A DNA stretch of 13,856 nt from Rhizobacter sp. GTDB lineage: Bacteria; Pseudomonadota; Gammaproteobacteria; Burkholderiales; Burkholderiaceae_C. Shown in pieces: positions 1-6,795 of the stretch. A model generated the notes under the pieces. The model was not told where the DNA came from, made no database searches, and saw only the letters and a list, made by a program, of their open reading frames with translations. Positions within the stretch are counted from its first letter, which is position 1; every line of letters begins with the position of its first letter. The stretch is taken from assembly GCA_025360945.1 (NCBI GenBank), contig JANYBE010000435.1:1-13856 (forward strand), written 5' to 3'. Both the position numbers and the translations under genes were made by a program.

Positions 1-2
1 GG

Positions 3-779
3 GCCGAACTCCGCGCTACCGCGGCGCATGGCGTCATCGGCGTGCTGACCGACATCGACGACACGCTGACGACCGACGGCCGCATCACGCCCGACGCGCT
101 GGCCGCGCTCGCCCGGCTGAAGGCCGCCGGCCTGCACGTGATCGCGATCACCGGCCGGCCCAAAGGCTGGAGCGAGCCGTTCGCGCGCAGCTGGCCGATC
201 GATGCGATCGTGGCCGAGAACGGCGCGGTCGCATTGTTCCGCGAAGCCGGTGCACTGAAGGTCGAATACGCGCAGGACGATGTCACGCGAACGCGCAACG
301 CGGCGCGGCTGCGCGAGGTCGCCGTGCGCGTGCTGCGCGAGGTGCCCGGTGCGACGCTCGCGCAGGACAGCGCGGGCCGCGTCACTGACATCGCGATCGA
401 TCACGGCGAGTTTGCGCAACTCTCGACGGCACAGATCGATGGCGTGGTCGCAATCATGGCCAGCGAAGGCATGAATGCGACCGTGAGCTCGATCCACATC
501 AACGGCTGGTTCGGCGCCCACACCAAGCTCAGCGGTGCGCAGTGGGCGGTGCGGCGATTGCTGTCGAAAGGCCTCGACGCGCGGCACTGGGTCTATGTGG
601 GCGACTCGACCAACGACCAACTGATGTTCGGCCACTTTCCGCTCAGCGTCGGCGTGGCCAACCTGCTGCGGTTCGCGGACGTGCTGACAGTCTGGCCGGC
701 CTACATCACGCGGCGCGCGCGCGGTGCCGGTTTCAACGAAGTCGCGCGCACGCTGACGTCATCGGCGCCGCCGGCATGA
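3..779 (+). CDS. HAD-IIB family hydrolase (sucrose-phosphatase-like), 5' partial
   Basis: This is probably a cytoplasmic phosphatase of the HAD superfamily, type IIB cap (Cof, sucrose-phosphate or mannosyl-phosphoglycerate phosphatase-like). The substrate cannot be told. The frame is open to the left edge and reads ...HGVIGVLTDIDDTLT, so the true start is very likely outside the window; the first in-frame start-like codon is a GTG at 42. Counting from that GTG, motif I is DIDDT (residues 4-8), motif II is ITGRP (36-40), the motif III lysine is probably K162 (HTKLSG), and motif IV is GDSTND (187-192). All four catalytic motifs are intact. The stop overlaps the start of the MFS gene (ATGA), which suggests co-translation. 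An alternative name is trehalose- or sucrose-phosphatase-like protein. The family is secure; the function is not. Confidence 0.85.
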   Translation, partial: AELRATAAHGVIGVLTDIDDTLTTDGRITPDALAALARLKAAGLHVIAITGRPKGWSEPFARSWPIDAIVAENGAVALFREAGALKVEYAQDDVTRTRNAARLREVAVRVLREVPGATLAQDSAGRVTDIAIDHGEFAQLSTAQIDGVVAIMASEGMNATVSSIHINGWFGAHTKLSGAQWAVRRLLSKGLDARHWVYVGDSTNDQLMFGHFPLSVGVANLLRFADVLTVWPAYITRRARGAGFNEVARTLTSSAPPA

Positions 780-1975
780 ACGCCCGGCTGCCGCGCGGCA
801 CCCGTCAGTTGCCCACCGTCGCGGTCGCACTGGCATTGGCGCTTGCGGCGGCCGTTTCCCTCGGCCTGGCGCGCTTTTCATATGCACTGCTGCTGCCGCC
901 GATGCGCACCGACCTGGGCTGGAGCTACCTGACCGCCGGCGCGATGAACACCGTGAACGCCGCCGGTTACCTCGTTGGCGCGCTGCTCACGCCGGCGTGG
1001 CTGCGACGCTTCGGCGCGCGACGCGTGCTGCTGGCCGGTGGGATCGGCGCCGGCGTGCTGCTGATCGCGCATGGCCTCGTCACTGGCGACGCGGCGCTGT
1101 ACGCACTGCGGTTGTTGACCGGCGTCGCGAGTGCCGCCACCTTCGTCGCCGGCGGCCTGCTCGCGGCGCGGCTGGCAAGCCACGGCGAGCCCCGGGCCGC
1201 CGGGCTGGTGCTGGGCATCTACTACGGCGGCACAGGCGTCGGCATTGTCGTCTCCGCCTTGCTCGTGCCCGCGCTCAGCGCGCGGCCGTCACCGCACGCG
1301 TGGCAATCGGCATGGATGGCGCTCGGCGTTGCGGCACTGCTGGCGACCGCGTTGACCGCCCTCGCGACACGTGCACTCGACCCGACCGGTGCCGCGAACA
1401 CCGCGCACGCGCCGTTCGCGTGGCGGCGCTTCGCCTGCGGGCTGGCGGCCTACTTCATGTTCGGCCTAGGCTACATCGGCTACATGACCTTCGTCGTCAC
1501 CTTGCTGCGCGAACAGCATCTGGGCGACGGCCTGATCTCGGTGTTCTATGCCTTGCTCGGGCTCGCGGTGATCGGCTCGTCGTGGCTGTGGGCCGGTTTG
1601 CTGCACCGCCAGCGCGGCGGTGGCGCGATGCAGCTGCTGAACGCGCTGCTTTCGCTTGCCACGGTCCTGCCGGTGCTGAGCGCGCACCCCGTCGCGGTGT
1701 TCGCCTCGGGCCTGTTGTTCGGCGCAGTATTCCTGTCGGTCGTCGCGTCGACCACCGCGCTGGTGCGCCACAACGCGCCGCCGGCCGCGTGGCCGGCCGG
1801 CATTGCCGCATTCACGATCGTGTTTGCCGCCGGACAGATCGTCGGGCCGACGCTGGTCGGCTGGGTCGCCGACGGCACGGGCGGCTTGGCGCAAGGGCTG
1901 GCGTGCTCGGCCGCGGTGCTGCTGGTAAGTGCGCTGCTCGCCTGGGGGCAGCGCCCGATCAACCCCCCAGCTTGA
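776..1975 (+). CDS. YbfB/YjiJ family MFS transporter
   Basis: A 399-residue inner-membrane transporter of the major facilitator superfamily. The N-terminus (first helix about residues 13-38, with LGLARFSYALLLPPMR, then DLGWSYLTAGAMNTVNAAGY) is characteristic of the YbfB/YjiJ subfamily, whose substrates are mostly unknown. Hydrophobic segments alternate with short charged loops through to the C-terminus, as expected for about 12 helices, and LRRFGARR (residues 74-81) sits where the MFS loop 2-3 motif lies. The reading frame is open further upstream, but the ATG at 776 is chosen because it gives a natural N-terminus and overlaps the HAD stop in an ATGA. No clear Shine-Dalgarno is seen, which fits translational coupling. 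The last 17 bases overlap the 3' end of the convergent glycosylase gene. The physiological substrate cannot be inferred. Confidence 0.88.
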   Translation: MNARLPRGTRQLPTVAVALALALAAAVSLGLARFSYALLLPPMRTDLGWSYLTAGAMNTVNAAGYLVGALLTPAWLRRFGARRVLLAGGIGAGVLLIAHGLVTGDAALYALRLLTGVASAATFVAGGLLAARLASHGEPRAAGLVLGIYYGGTGVGIVVSALLVPALSARPSPHAWQSAWMALGVAALLATALTALATRALDPTGAANTAHAPFAWRRFACGLAAYFMFGLGYIGYMTFVVTLLREQHLGDGLISVFYALLGLAVIGSSWLWAGLLHRQRGGGAMQLLNALLSLATVLPVLSAHPVAVFASGLLFGAVFLSVVASTTALVRHNAPPAAWPAGIAAFTIVFAAGQIVGPTLVGWVADGTGGLAQGLACSAAVLLVSALLAWGQRPINPPA

Positions 1976-3047
1976 GGAACGTGCGCATGCGCTCCAACTC
2001 GTCATCGAGCCCGAGCCGAAACGCCTTGTCGCGTGGCGCACGGCCGCTCTGGTAGCCGATGTCGCTCGTCAGTTCGCCCTGCAGTACCGAGAGGTTGCCC
2101 CAGCCGATGACCTGCTCGCGCCACAGCAGCGGCAGCGCGTAGTAGCCGCGCACCCGCTTCGGTGCGGGCGTGTAGGCCTCGAAGCGGTAGGCCCAGCCCC
2201 AAAAGTGCTCGAAGCGGCGCCGGTCCCACACGACCGGATCGAAGGGCGCGAGCAGGCGCACCGCGTCGTCGGGCCCGTGGCGCTTCGAGCCCGGGTTCTC
2301 GCTCTCGGGCCAGAACCATTCGGCGCCGTCGATGCGCGTGTTCGGTAAGCGCGCCTTGGCGCGTTGGAGCGCCGCGTTGCGATCCAGCCGCCACTGCGGC
2401 GCCCCGCCCTGCAAGTGGCTGACCAGTTGACCCAGCGACGCGGCCGGCAGCGGCGCGTACTTGTGCACGACCACGTCGATCAGCGCATCGAAGGCCGCGG
2501 CCGGATCGGGCGCGGCCGGATTCTCCTCGCGCGCCGCGTACAGACGCACGCCGCCCTCACGCCTCGCGATGCGCACCAGACCGCGGTAGTGCATCTCGTC
2601 GAGCAGCTGCGTGCTAGCGTTGCTCGAGCCGCCGAACCAGTTGCGCGCCTTGCCGTGCGCGAAGTGCGCATCGACCTCGCGCGGGTGCACGACGCCATGT
2701 GCGCGCACGAACTCGAGCACGGCGTGCGCCTGCGAGGAGCGCGCCTTCGGCCAGTCCGCGCGCGGCGTGCGCGGGTGCATCAGCTTGTGCGTCGCGTGCG
2801 GCACGAAGCCGTAGTTGACGAAAAAGTCTTCCTCGATGGCCAGCCTCGGGTAACGCCTCTCGAGGTCGCCGGCACAGTAGTCGAGCACGCGGTGACGCAG
2901 CGTCAGGTCTTGCGCGCGCGCCGGTGCGCGGATCGGATCGGCCTGGACGAAGCCGAGCTTGCGGATTGCCTGCGGCAGCGTCGTCGGTTTGAACAGCGTG
3001 CGCGCAATCGCGTAGCGGCGCAGGTCAACGAGGGTCGGAGTGGGCAT
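1959..3047 (-). CDS. YcaQ/AlkX-like winged-helix DNA glycosylase
   Basis: A 362-residue protein of the HTH_42 family (formerly DUF1006), which includes Escherichia coli YcaQ (AlkX) and Streptomyces AlkZ. These DNA glycosylases unhook interstrand crosslinks or remove bulky alkylated bases. Near the N-terminus GFVQADPIRAPARAQ contains Q35-A-D37, matching the QxD catalytic motif of the YcaQ/AlkX branch rather than the QxQ of AlkZ. A winged-helix stretch follows at about residues 105-172 (LEFVRAHGVVHPREVDAHF). The C-terminal part has the family signature LLAPFDPVVWDRRR and RGYYALPLLWRE. The length is somewhat shorter than E. coli YcaQ (about 410). The start is uncertain: ATG 3047 precedes the conserved LVDLRRYAIART segment but has no good Shine-Dalgarno. 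It lies 61 bases after the GNAT gene on the same strand. Activity is inferred from family motifs only. Confidence 0.88.
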   Translation of the reverse strand: MPTPTLVDLRRYAIARTLFKPTTLPQAIRKLGFVQADPIRAPARAQDLTLRHRVLDYCAGDLERRYPRLAIEEDFFVNYGFVPHATHKLMHPRTPRADWPKARSSQAHAVLEFVRAHGVVHPREVDAHFAHGKARNWFGGSSNASTQLLDEMHYRGLVRIARREGGVRLYAAREENPAAPDPAAAFDALIDVVVHKYAPLPAASLGQLVSHLQGGAPQWRLDRNAALQRAKARLPNTRIDGAEWFWPESENPGSKRHGPDDAVRLLAPFDPVVWDRRRFEHFWGWAYRFEAYTPAPKRVRGYYALPLLWREQVIGWGNLSVLQGELTSDIGYQSGRAPRDKAFRLGLDDELERMRTFLKLGG

Positions 3048-3063
3048 TCGCAAATGATGCCGT

Positions 3064-3085
3064 AACGCGCAGCCGCTAGCGCATT
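3064..3085 (-). other. short hairpin between the GNAT and YcaQ-like genes
   Basis: Read on the minus strand, AATGCGC and GCGCGTT can pair over 7 positions (one G-T wobble) around an 8-base loop. No T-run follows, so it is not a classical intrinsic terminator. It may attenuate or process a metK-GNAT-YcaQ transcript, or be chance in GC-rich DNA. Confidence 0.25.
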
Positions 3086-3108
3086 GGCTCCCCGCCCGCG
3101 CCCGAGCT

Positions 3109-3657
3109 TCAGCCGCTCGCGGGCGGCACGAGCATGGCGGTGCGCTCGGCGTACAAGGCCAGACGGGCCGGAGCCAGGTGAAGCACGAGCCGCACCAGCA
3201 GACCCATCTGCTCCACGTATTCGGTGCCCGCGACCACATAACCGAGCTTGAGCTTGGCGATCAGGACCGCGTTGTTGGTGGCCACATGCTGCGAGCTGAT
3301 CGCGATGCCGCCGCGTTCACGCACGATGGCTTCTACCTCGCGCATCAAGCGCGTGTAGATGCCGCGGCCGCGGTACGCTGCGTGCACGGCCGACGAACCG
3401 ACGTAGAAGCGCCCGCCGACCTCGAACCAGCCTGAGGCGTAGCCGGCGAGCTCCTCGCCGTGGAATGCACCGATGCGGATGCGGTCGGCCTTCTGCAGCG
3501 AGGTGCGCAGTTGCTCGTGGCGCGCCGCGACTTCGGCACCCATGAGTGCGTCGAGATGCTGCTGGCGCGGCCCGTCGCCGAACGTGGATTCGGACAGCGC
3601 GGCGAACGCGGTGCCTTCGAAGCTGTCGAGACGGCGCAGTTCGATGACCTCAGTCAT
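3109..3657 (-). CDS. GNAT family N-acetyltransferase
   Basis: A 182-residue protein of the GNAT fold, transferring an acyl group from acyl-CoA to an unidentified amine. The acetyl-CoA-binding motif A is visible as AAYRGRGIYTRLMREVEAIV (the R/Q-x-x-G-x-G/A pattern), preceded by the beta strand GGRFYVGSSAVH and followed by ISSQHVATNNAVLIAKLKLGY, which resembles motif B. The C-terminal tail (LLVRLVLHLAPARLALYAER) is hydrophobic and may be an amphipathic helix. ATG 3657 was chosen because everything upstream in this frame is the wrong frame of metK. The gene begins 23 bases after the metK stop on the same strand, so it is probably on the metK transcript. The Shine-Dalgarno is weak (GAGG about 13 bases upstream). 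The substrate is unknown. Confidence 0.85.
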   Translation of the reverse strand: MTEVIELRRLDSFEGTAFAALSESTFGDGPRQQHLDALMGAEVAARHEQLRTSLQKADRIRIGAFHGEELAGYASGWFEVGGRFYVGSSAVHAAYRGRGIYTRLMREVEAIVRERGGIAISSQHVATNNAVLIAKLKLGYVVAGTEYVEQMGLLVRLVLHLAPARLALYAERTAMLVPPASG

Positions 3658-3680
3658 CAAGTGGTCGCCGCCTCGGGTGG

Positions 3681-4862
3681 TCACAGACCTGCCGCAGCGC
3701 GCAGCGCCGCTGCCCGGTCCGTCCGCTCCCACGTGAACTCCGGCTCCTCGCGCCCGAAGTGCCCGTAGGCCGCGGTCTTCTCGTAGATCGGACGCAGCAG
3801 GTCGAGCATCTGGATGATGCCCTTGGGCCGCAAGTCGAAATGCTCCTGCACCAATGCCGAGAGCTTGTCGTCTGACATCACGCCGGTGCCTTCGGTGTAG
3901 ACCGTGACGTTCATCGGCCTGGCCACGCCGATCGCGTAGGCGACCTGGATCTGGCACTGGCGCGCCAGGCCGGCGGCGACGATGTTCTTGGCGACATAGC
4001 GCGCGGCGTACGCGGCCGAGCGGTCGACCTTGCTCGGGTCCTTGCCCGAGAACGCGCCGCCACCGTGCGGGCAGGCGCCGCCATAGGTGTCGACGATGAT
4101 CTTGCGGCCGGTCAGGCCGCAGTCGCCTTGCGGGCCGCCGATGACGAAGCGGCCGGTTGGGTTGATCAGAAACTTGGTGTCCTTCAACCATTCCTTGGGC
4201 AGGACTGGCCGGATGATCTCTTCGATGACGGCTTCGATGAACGATGCCTTCATCTTGGTCGGCGTTTCGCTCTGGTCGGGATGGTGCTGCGTGGACAGCA
4301 CGACCGTGTCGATGCTGTGCGGCTTGCCGTCAACGTAGCGCATCGTCACCTGGCTCTTGGCGTCCGGGCGCAGGAACGCCAGGCGGCCGTCCTTGCGCAG
4401 CTGGGCCTGGCGCTCGACCAGGCGGTGCGCGTAGTAGATCGGGGCGGGCATCAACTCGGGCGTCTCGTCGCAGGCGTAGCCGAACATCAAGCCCTGGTCA
4501 CCGGCGCCGGTGTTCAGGTGGTCGTCGCTCGCATGGTCGACGCCCTGGGCGATGTCGTTGCTCTGCTTGTCGTAGCAGACCATCACCGCACAGCCCTTGT
4601 AATCGATGCCGTACTCGGTGTTGTCGTAGCCGATGCGCTTGATCGTGTCGCGCGCGACCTGGATGTAGTCGACATGCGCATTGGTCGTGATCTCGCCGGC
4701 GAGCACGACCAGCCCGGTGTTCGTCAGCGTCTCGGCCGCGACGCGCGATCGCGGATCCTGCGCGAAGATCGCATCGAGGATGGCATCGGAGACCTGGTCG
4801 GCGACCTTGTCGGGGTGGCCTTCGGAAACGGACTCGGACGTGAAAAGGAAATCGTTCGACAC
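3681..4862 (-). CDS. metK: S-adenosylmethionine synthetase
   Basis: Makes S-adenosylmethionine from methionine and ATP, releasing phosphate and pyrophosphate; cytoplasmic, normally a tetramer with Mg and K ions. The 393-residue length fits the family (E. coli 384). Signatures are complete: GHPDK at residues 15-19 (ATP/methionine site), GAGDQGLMFGYACDE from 119, and the glycine-rich P-loop-like GGGAFSGKDPSKVDRS at 267-282. The start codon is GTG at 4862, giving MSNDFLFTSESVSEGHPDK. It is supported by a Shine-Dalgarno GGAG at 4870-4873 seven bases upstream. The gene is divergent from lpxL and followed 23 bases later by a GNAT gene. Its 115-base leader holds a SAM-II-like pseudoknot and a hairpin that would bury the Shine-Dalgarno, so translation is probably repressed by its own product. 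Confidence 0.98.
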   Translation of the reverse strand: MSNDFLFTSESVSEGHPDKVADQVSDAILDAIFAQDPRSRVAAETLTNTGLVVLAGEITTNAHVDYIQVARDTIKRIGYDNTEYGIDYKGCAVMVCYDKQSNDIAQGVDHASDDHLNTGAGDQGLMFGYACDETPELMPAPIYYAHRLVERQAQLRKDGRLAFLRPDAKSQVTMRYVDGKPHSIDTVVLSTQHHPDQSETPTKMKASFIEAVIEEIIRPVLPKEWLKDTKFLINPTGRFVIGGPQGDCGLTGRKIIVDTYGGACPHGGGAFSGKDPSKVDRSAAYAARYVAKNIVAAGLARQCQIQVAYAIGVARPMNVTVYTEGTGVMSDDKLSALVQEHFDLRPKGIIQMLDLLRPIYEKTAAYGHFGREEPEFTWERTDRAAALRAAAGL

Positions 4863-4869
4863 TCTTAAA

Positions 4870-4914
4870 CTCCAGTAGGTAACAGCTCTTGCGTTGCCGA
4901 CCGGTACCTTGGAG
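4870..4914 (-). promoter_or_regulatory. Shine-Dalgarno sequestering hairpin of metK
   Basis: On the minus strand CTCCAAGGTA (4914-4905) pairs with TACCTACTGGAG (4881-4870): ten Watson-Crick pairs with a two-base AC bulge and a 23-base loop. The 3' arm contains the metK Shine-Dalgarno GGAG (4873-4870), so this stem would block ribosome binding. Its 5' arm can instead pair with CTTGCGGGG (4957-4949) of the aptamer, so the hairpin looks like the expression platform of the riboswitch. Confidence 0.6.
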
Positions 4915-4921
4915 GAGCGGC

Positions 4922-4977
4922 GAACGCTTTAGCAGGATTTATGAATCGCCCCGCAAGTAGCTCAGTAACTCGGCGAT
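4922..4977 (-). promoter_or_regulatory. SAM-II-like riboswitch aptamer in the metK leader
   Basis: Folded by hand on the minus strand this is an H-type pseudoknot like SAM-II. P1 is ATCGCC (4977-4972) with GGCGAT (4950-4945), six perfect pairs. Loop 1 is 21 bases and ends in CTTGC. P2 pairs CTTGC (4957-4953) with GCTAAAG (4933-4927), leaving T and A of GCTAAAG unpaired as in SAM-II. An outer helix GAGC (4963-4960) with GTTC (4925-4922) extends it. The linker ATAAATCCTGCTAAAG resembles the SAM-II 3' region. One departure is GAGTT where SAM-II usually has GATTT after P1. Position directly before metK supports SAM sensing. SAM-V, with a similar core, is the main alternative. No covariance search was run. 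Confidence 0.6.
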
Positions 4978-4983
4978 GGCCGT

Positions 4984-4992
4984 GATTATAAG
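4984..4992 (+). promoter_or_regulatory. possible lpxL -10 region, overlapping the metK -10
   Basis: The plus strand reads GATTATAAG just before the lpxL ATG at 4996. GATTAT (4984-4989) would place transcription start at about the A of the ATG, giving a leaderless or nearly leaderless mRNA. TATAAG (4987-4992) is a better match but would start three bases later. No properly spaced Shine-Dalgarno or clear -35 is present. Confidence 0.35.
4985..4990 (-). promoter_or_regulatory. metK promoter -10 element
   Basis: A perfect TATAAT on the minus strand. Transcription would start about at 4977-4980, exactly where the riboswitch P1 helix begins. No convincing -35 is seen at 15-18 bases; the region upstream is already inside the lpxL coding sequence. 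Confidence 0.6.
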
Positions 4993-4995
4993 AAG

Positions 4996-5850
4996 ATGCT
5001 GACACTGTTTCGCGCCCTGTCCCGCTGCCCCCTGTGGTTTCTGCACGGCGTCGGCGCAATCCTGGGCTGGATCACCTACTGGGCCTCACCGACGTATCGC
5101 AGACGCTTCGCGGAGAATGTGCGCCAGGCCGGGATCGCACCGGCCGAAGCGCGCCCCGCCATCGCCGCAGCCGGCCGCATGGTGGCCGAGCTGCCGTTTC
5201 TGTGGCTGCGCCCGGCAAATGAGCCGATCCGTCCTAACCTCACCTGGGAGGGCGACGCGCTGATCGCTGATGCGCTGCGTGCTGGCCACGGCATCGTACT
5301 GCTGACACCGCACATGGGCAGCTTCGAGGTCGCGGCGCAGGCCGTCGCACAGCGCTTCGCGGCGGAGTTCGGGCCGATCACGGTGCTGTACCGGCCCGCC
5401 CGCAAGCCCGCACTGCGCGCCGTGATGGACGAATCCCGCCCTCGCCCTGGCGTAGCCACGGCGCCCGCTACGCTCGCAGGCGTACGTCTGATGATCCGCG
5501 CGCTGCGCCGTGGTGAAGCGGTCGGGCTGTTGCCGGACCAGGTCCCGCCCGACGGCATGGGCGTGTGGGTACCGTTCTTCGGCAAACCGGCCTACACGAT
5601 GACGCTGGCCGCGCGACTGGTGCAGCAGACTGGCGCGGTGCCGCTGCTGATTTGGGGCGAGCGGCTGCCCCGCGGGGCTGGCTACACGGTGCGCGTCAGC
5701 GCGCTCGGCGAGACGCTTCCTGGCGGCGACCCGACTCAGGCAGAATCCGCCGCGATCATGAACCGCGCGATGGAGCGCCTGATCCGGCAGTGCCCGCAAC
5801 AGTATCTGTGGGGTTACCACCGCTACAAGACACCCCGCTCTGCCGACTGA
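4996..5850 (+). CDS. lpxL: lipid A biosynthesis acyltransferase (LpxL/HtrB family), first of two
   Basis: Adds a secondary fatty acyl chain from acyl-ACP to a Kdo-lipid A precursor at the inner face of the inner membrane. The 284-residue protein has an N-terminal hydrophobic anchor (about residues 10-30, CPLWFLHGVGAILGWITYW). The catalytic HX4E motif is in TPHMGSFE (H106, E111), followed by the family block LLPDQVPPDGMGVWVPFFGK (178-197) and the C-terminal QQYLWGYHRYK. ATG 4996 gives the typical family N-terminus MLTLFRALSR, although no spaced Shine-Dalgarno precedes it. It is divergent from metK and followed 27 bases later by a second acyltransferase. Whether it adds laurate, myristate or another chain, and at which position, cannot be told, so the symbol is a family assignment. 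Confidence 0.9.
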   Translation: MLTLFRALSRCPLWFLHGVGAILGWITYWASPTYRRRFAENVRQAGIAPAEARPAIAAAGRMVAELPFLWLRPANEPIRPNLTWEGDALIADALRAGHGIVLLTPHMGSFEVAAQAVAQRFAAEFGPITVLYRPARKPALRAVMDESRPRPGVATAPATLAGVRLMIRALRRGEAVGLLPDQVPPDGMGVWVPFFGKPAYTMTLAARLVQQTGAVPLLIWGERLPRGAGYTVRVSALGETLPGGDPTQAESAAIMNRAMERLIRQCPQQYLWGYHRYKTPRSAD

Positions 5851-5877
5851 GCAGGGGTTGCACAAGGGGAACGATCG

Positions 5878-6753
5878 TTGGGCGCACGACTCCTGCTGGG
5901 CCTGTTGTGGCTGTTGCATTGCCTGCCGCTGGGCGTGCAAGCGTTGCTCGGTCGCGCGCTGGGCCGGCTGCTCTACGCGGTGGCCGGCACGCGCCGGCGC
6001 ATCGCGCTGCGCAACATCGCGCTGTGCTTCCCCGAGCAAAGCGACGCACGGCACGAAGCGCTCGCGCGTGAGCACTTCCAATGGCTGGGCCGCAGCATCC
6101 TCGAGCGAGGCGTGCTCTGGTATGCATCACCCACGCGGCTGAGGCGGCTGATCCAGGTCGAAGGCGACGTGCAGCTCGCCGAACGCAGCGAGCGCCCCGT
6201 GATGTGGCTGGTGCCGCACTTCATGGCACTCGACGTCGCTGGCGTCTCGGTGCTGCTGTTCCAAAAGCGCAGGGGCATCTCGATCTACCAGGAGCAGAGC
6301 GACCCGGTGATGGACGCCGCGATGCGCCGCGGCCGCCTGCGCTTGGGCAACGCCGAGATCTTTCCGCGCGACGATTCGGCCAAGGCCCTGTTCCGCGCGA
6401 TCCGCCGCGGCGATGCATTCTTCAACCTGCCCGACATGGATTTCGGCGAACGCGACGCGGCCTTCGTGCCGTTCTTCGGCATCCCCGCGGCGACGCTGCT
6501 CGCCCCTTCGCGGCTGGCTCGCGCGCTGAACATGTTGGTGCAACCTGTGATCGCCGAGACGTTGCCCGGCGGCGCCGGCTACCGCGTGCACTTCTTGCCG
6601 GCATGGGACGACTTCCCAACCGACGATCCGTTGGCCGATACGGCCGCGATGAACCGCTGGATCGAGGCACAGATTCGCGCCAATCCAGCGCAATACCTGT
6701 GGGTGCACAAGCGCTTCAAGACGCGACCTGCCGGTGAACCGTCACTCTACTAG
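5878..6753 (+). CDS. lipid A biosynthesis acyltransferase (LpxL/HtrB family), second of two
   Basis: A 291-residue paralogue of the preceding gene, diverged but with the same architecture. It has a hydrophobic N-terminus (about residues 4-37), the HX4D motif in VPHFMALD (H114, D119), the block NLPDMDFGERDAAFVPFFG, and the C-terminal AQYLWVHKRFKTRP. DMDFG resembles the DQDYG of E. coli LpxL, so it may be the closer functional match to LpxL. The start is a TTG at 5878: a strong Shine-Dalgarno AAGGGGA (5864-5870) lies seven bases upstream, and no ATG or GTG gives a sensible N-terminus before the catalytic motif. Two tandem acyltransferases suggest a hexa-acyl or otherwise doubly secondary-acylated lipid A. 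It is probably co-transcribed with lpxL. Confidence 0.9.
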   Translation: MGARLLLGLLWLLHCLPLGVQALLGRALGRLLYAVAGTRRRIALRNIALCFPEQSDARHEALAREHFQWLGRSILERGVLWYASPTRLRRLIQVEGDVQLAERSERPVMWLVPHFMALDVAGVSVLLFQKRRGISIYQEQSDPVMDAAMRRGRLRLGNAEIFPRDDSAKALFRAIRRGDAFFNLPDMDFGERDAAFVPFFGIPAATLLAPSRLARALNMLVQPVIAETLPGGAGYRVHFLPAWDDFPTDDPLADTAAMNRWIEAQIRANPAQYLWVHKRFKTRPAGEPSLY

Positions 6754-6783
6754 CGCGACGACAACGCGACCCCCGGCCGAAGC

Positions 6784-6789
6784 CATAAT
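6784..6789 (+). promoter_or_regulatory. possible dapF -10 element with leaderless spacing
   Basis: CATAAT lies six bases before the dapF ATG (6796), so a start seven bases downstream would fall on the A of the ATG. There is no Shine-Dalgarno before dapF. No good -35 is seen at 16-18 bases; a partial match, ACGACA, is at 6758-6763 but is 20 bases away. Confidence 0.4.
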
Positions 6790-6795
6790 TCGCAC

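Noticed and set aside
2364..3065. Plus-strand open frame opposite the YcaQ-like gene
   Set aside because: Arg/Val/Ala-rich shadow of a conserved minus-strand protein.
4065..4868. Long open frame (267 codons) antisense to metK
   Set aside because: It mirrors metK codon structure in GC-rich DNA, resembles no family, and metK is certain on the other strand.
4863..4995. SAH riboswitch or SAM-I box in the metK leader
   Set aside because: I could not find the SAH-type core or the four-way SAM-I junction; the pseudoknot with CTTGC and GCTAAAG fits SAM-II far better.
5086..6081. Long minus-strand open frame (331 codons) across both acyltransferase genes
   Set aside because: Composition is rich in Arg, Ala, Gln and His as expected for an antisense shadow; the plus-strand genes have intact catalytic motifs.
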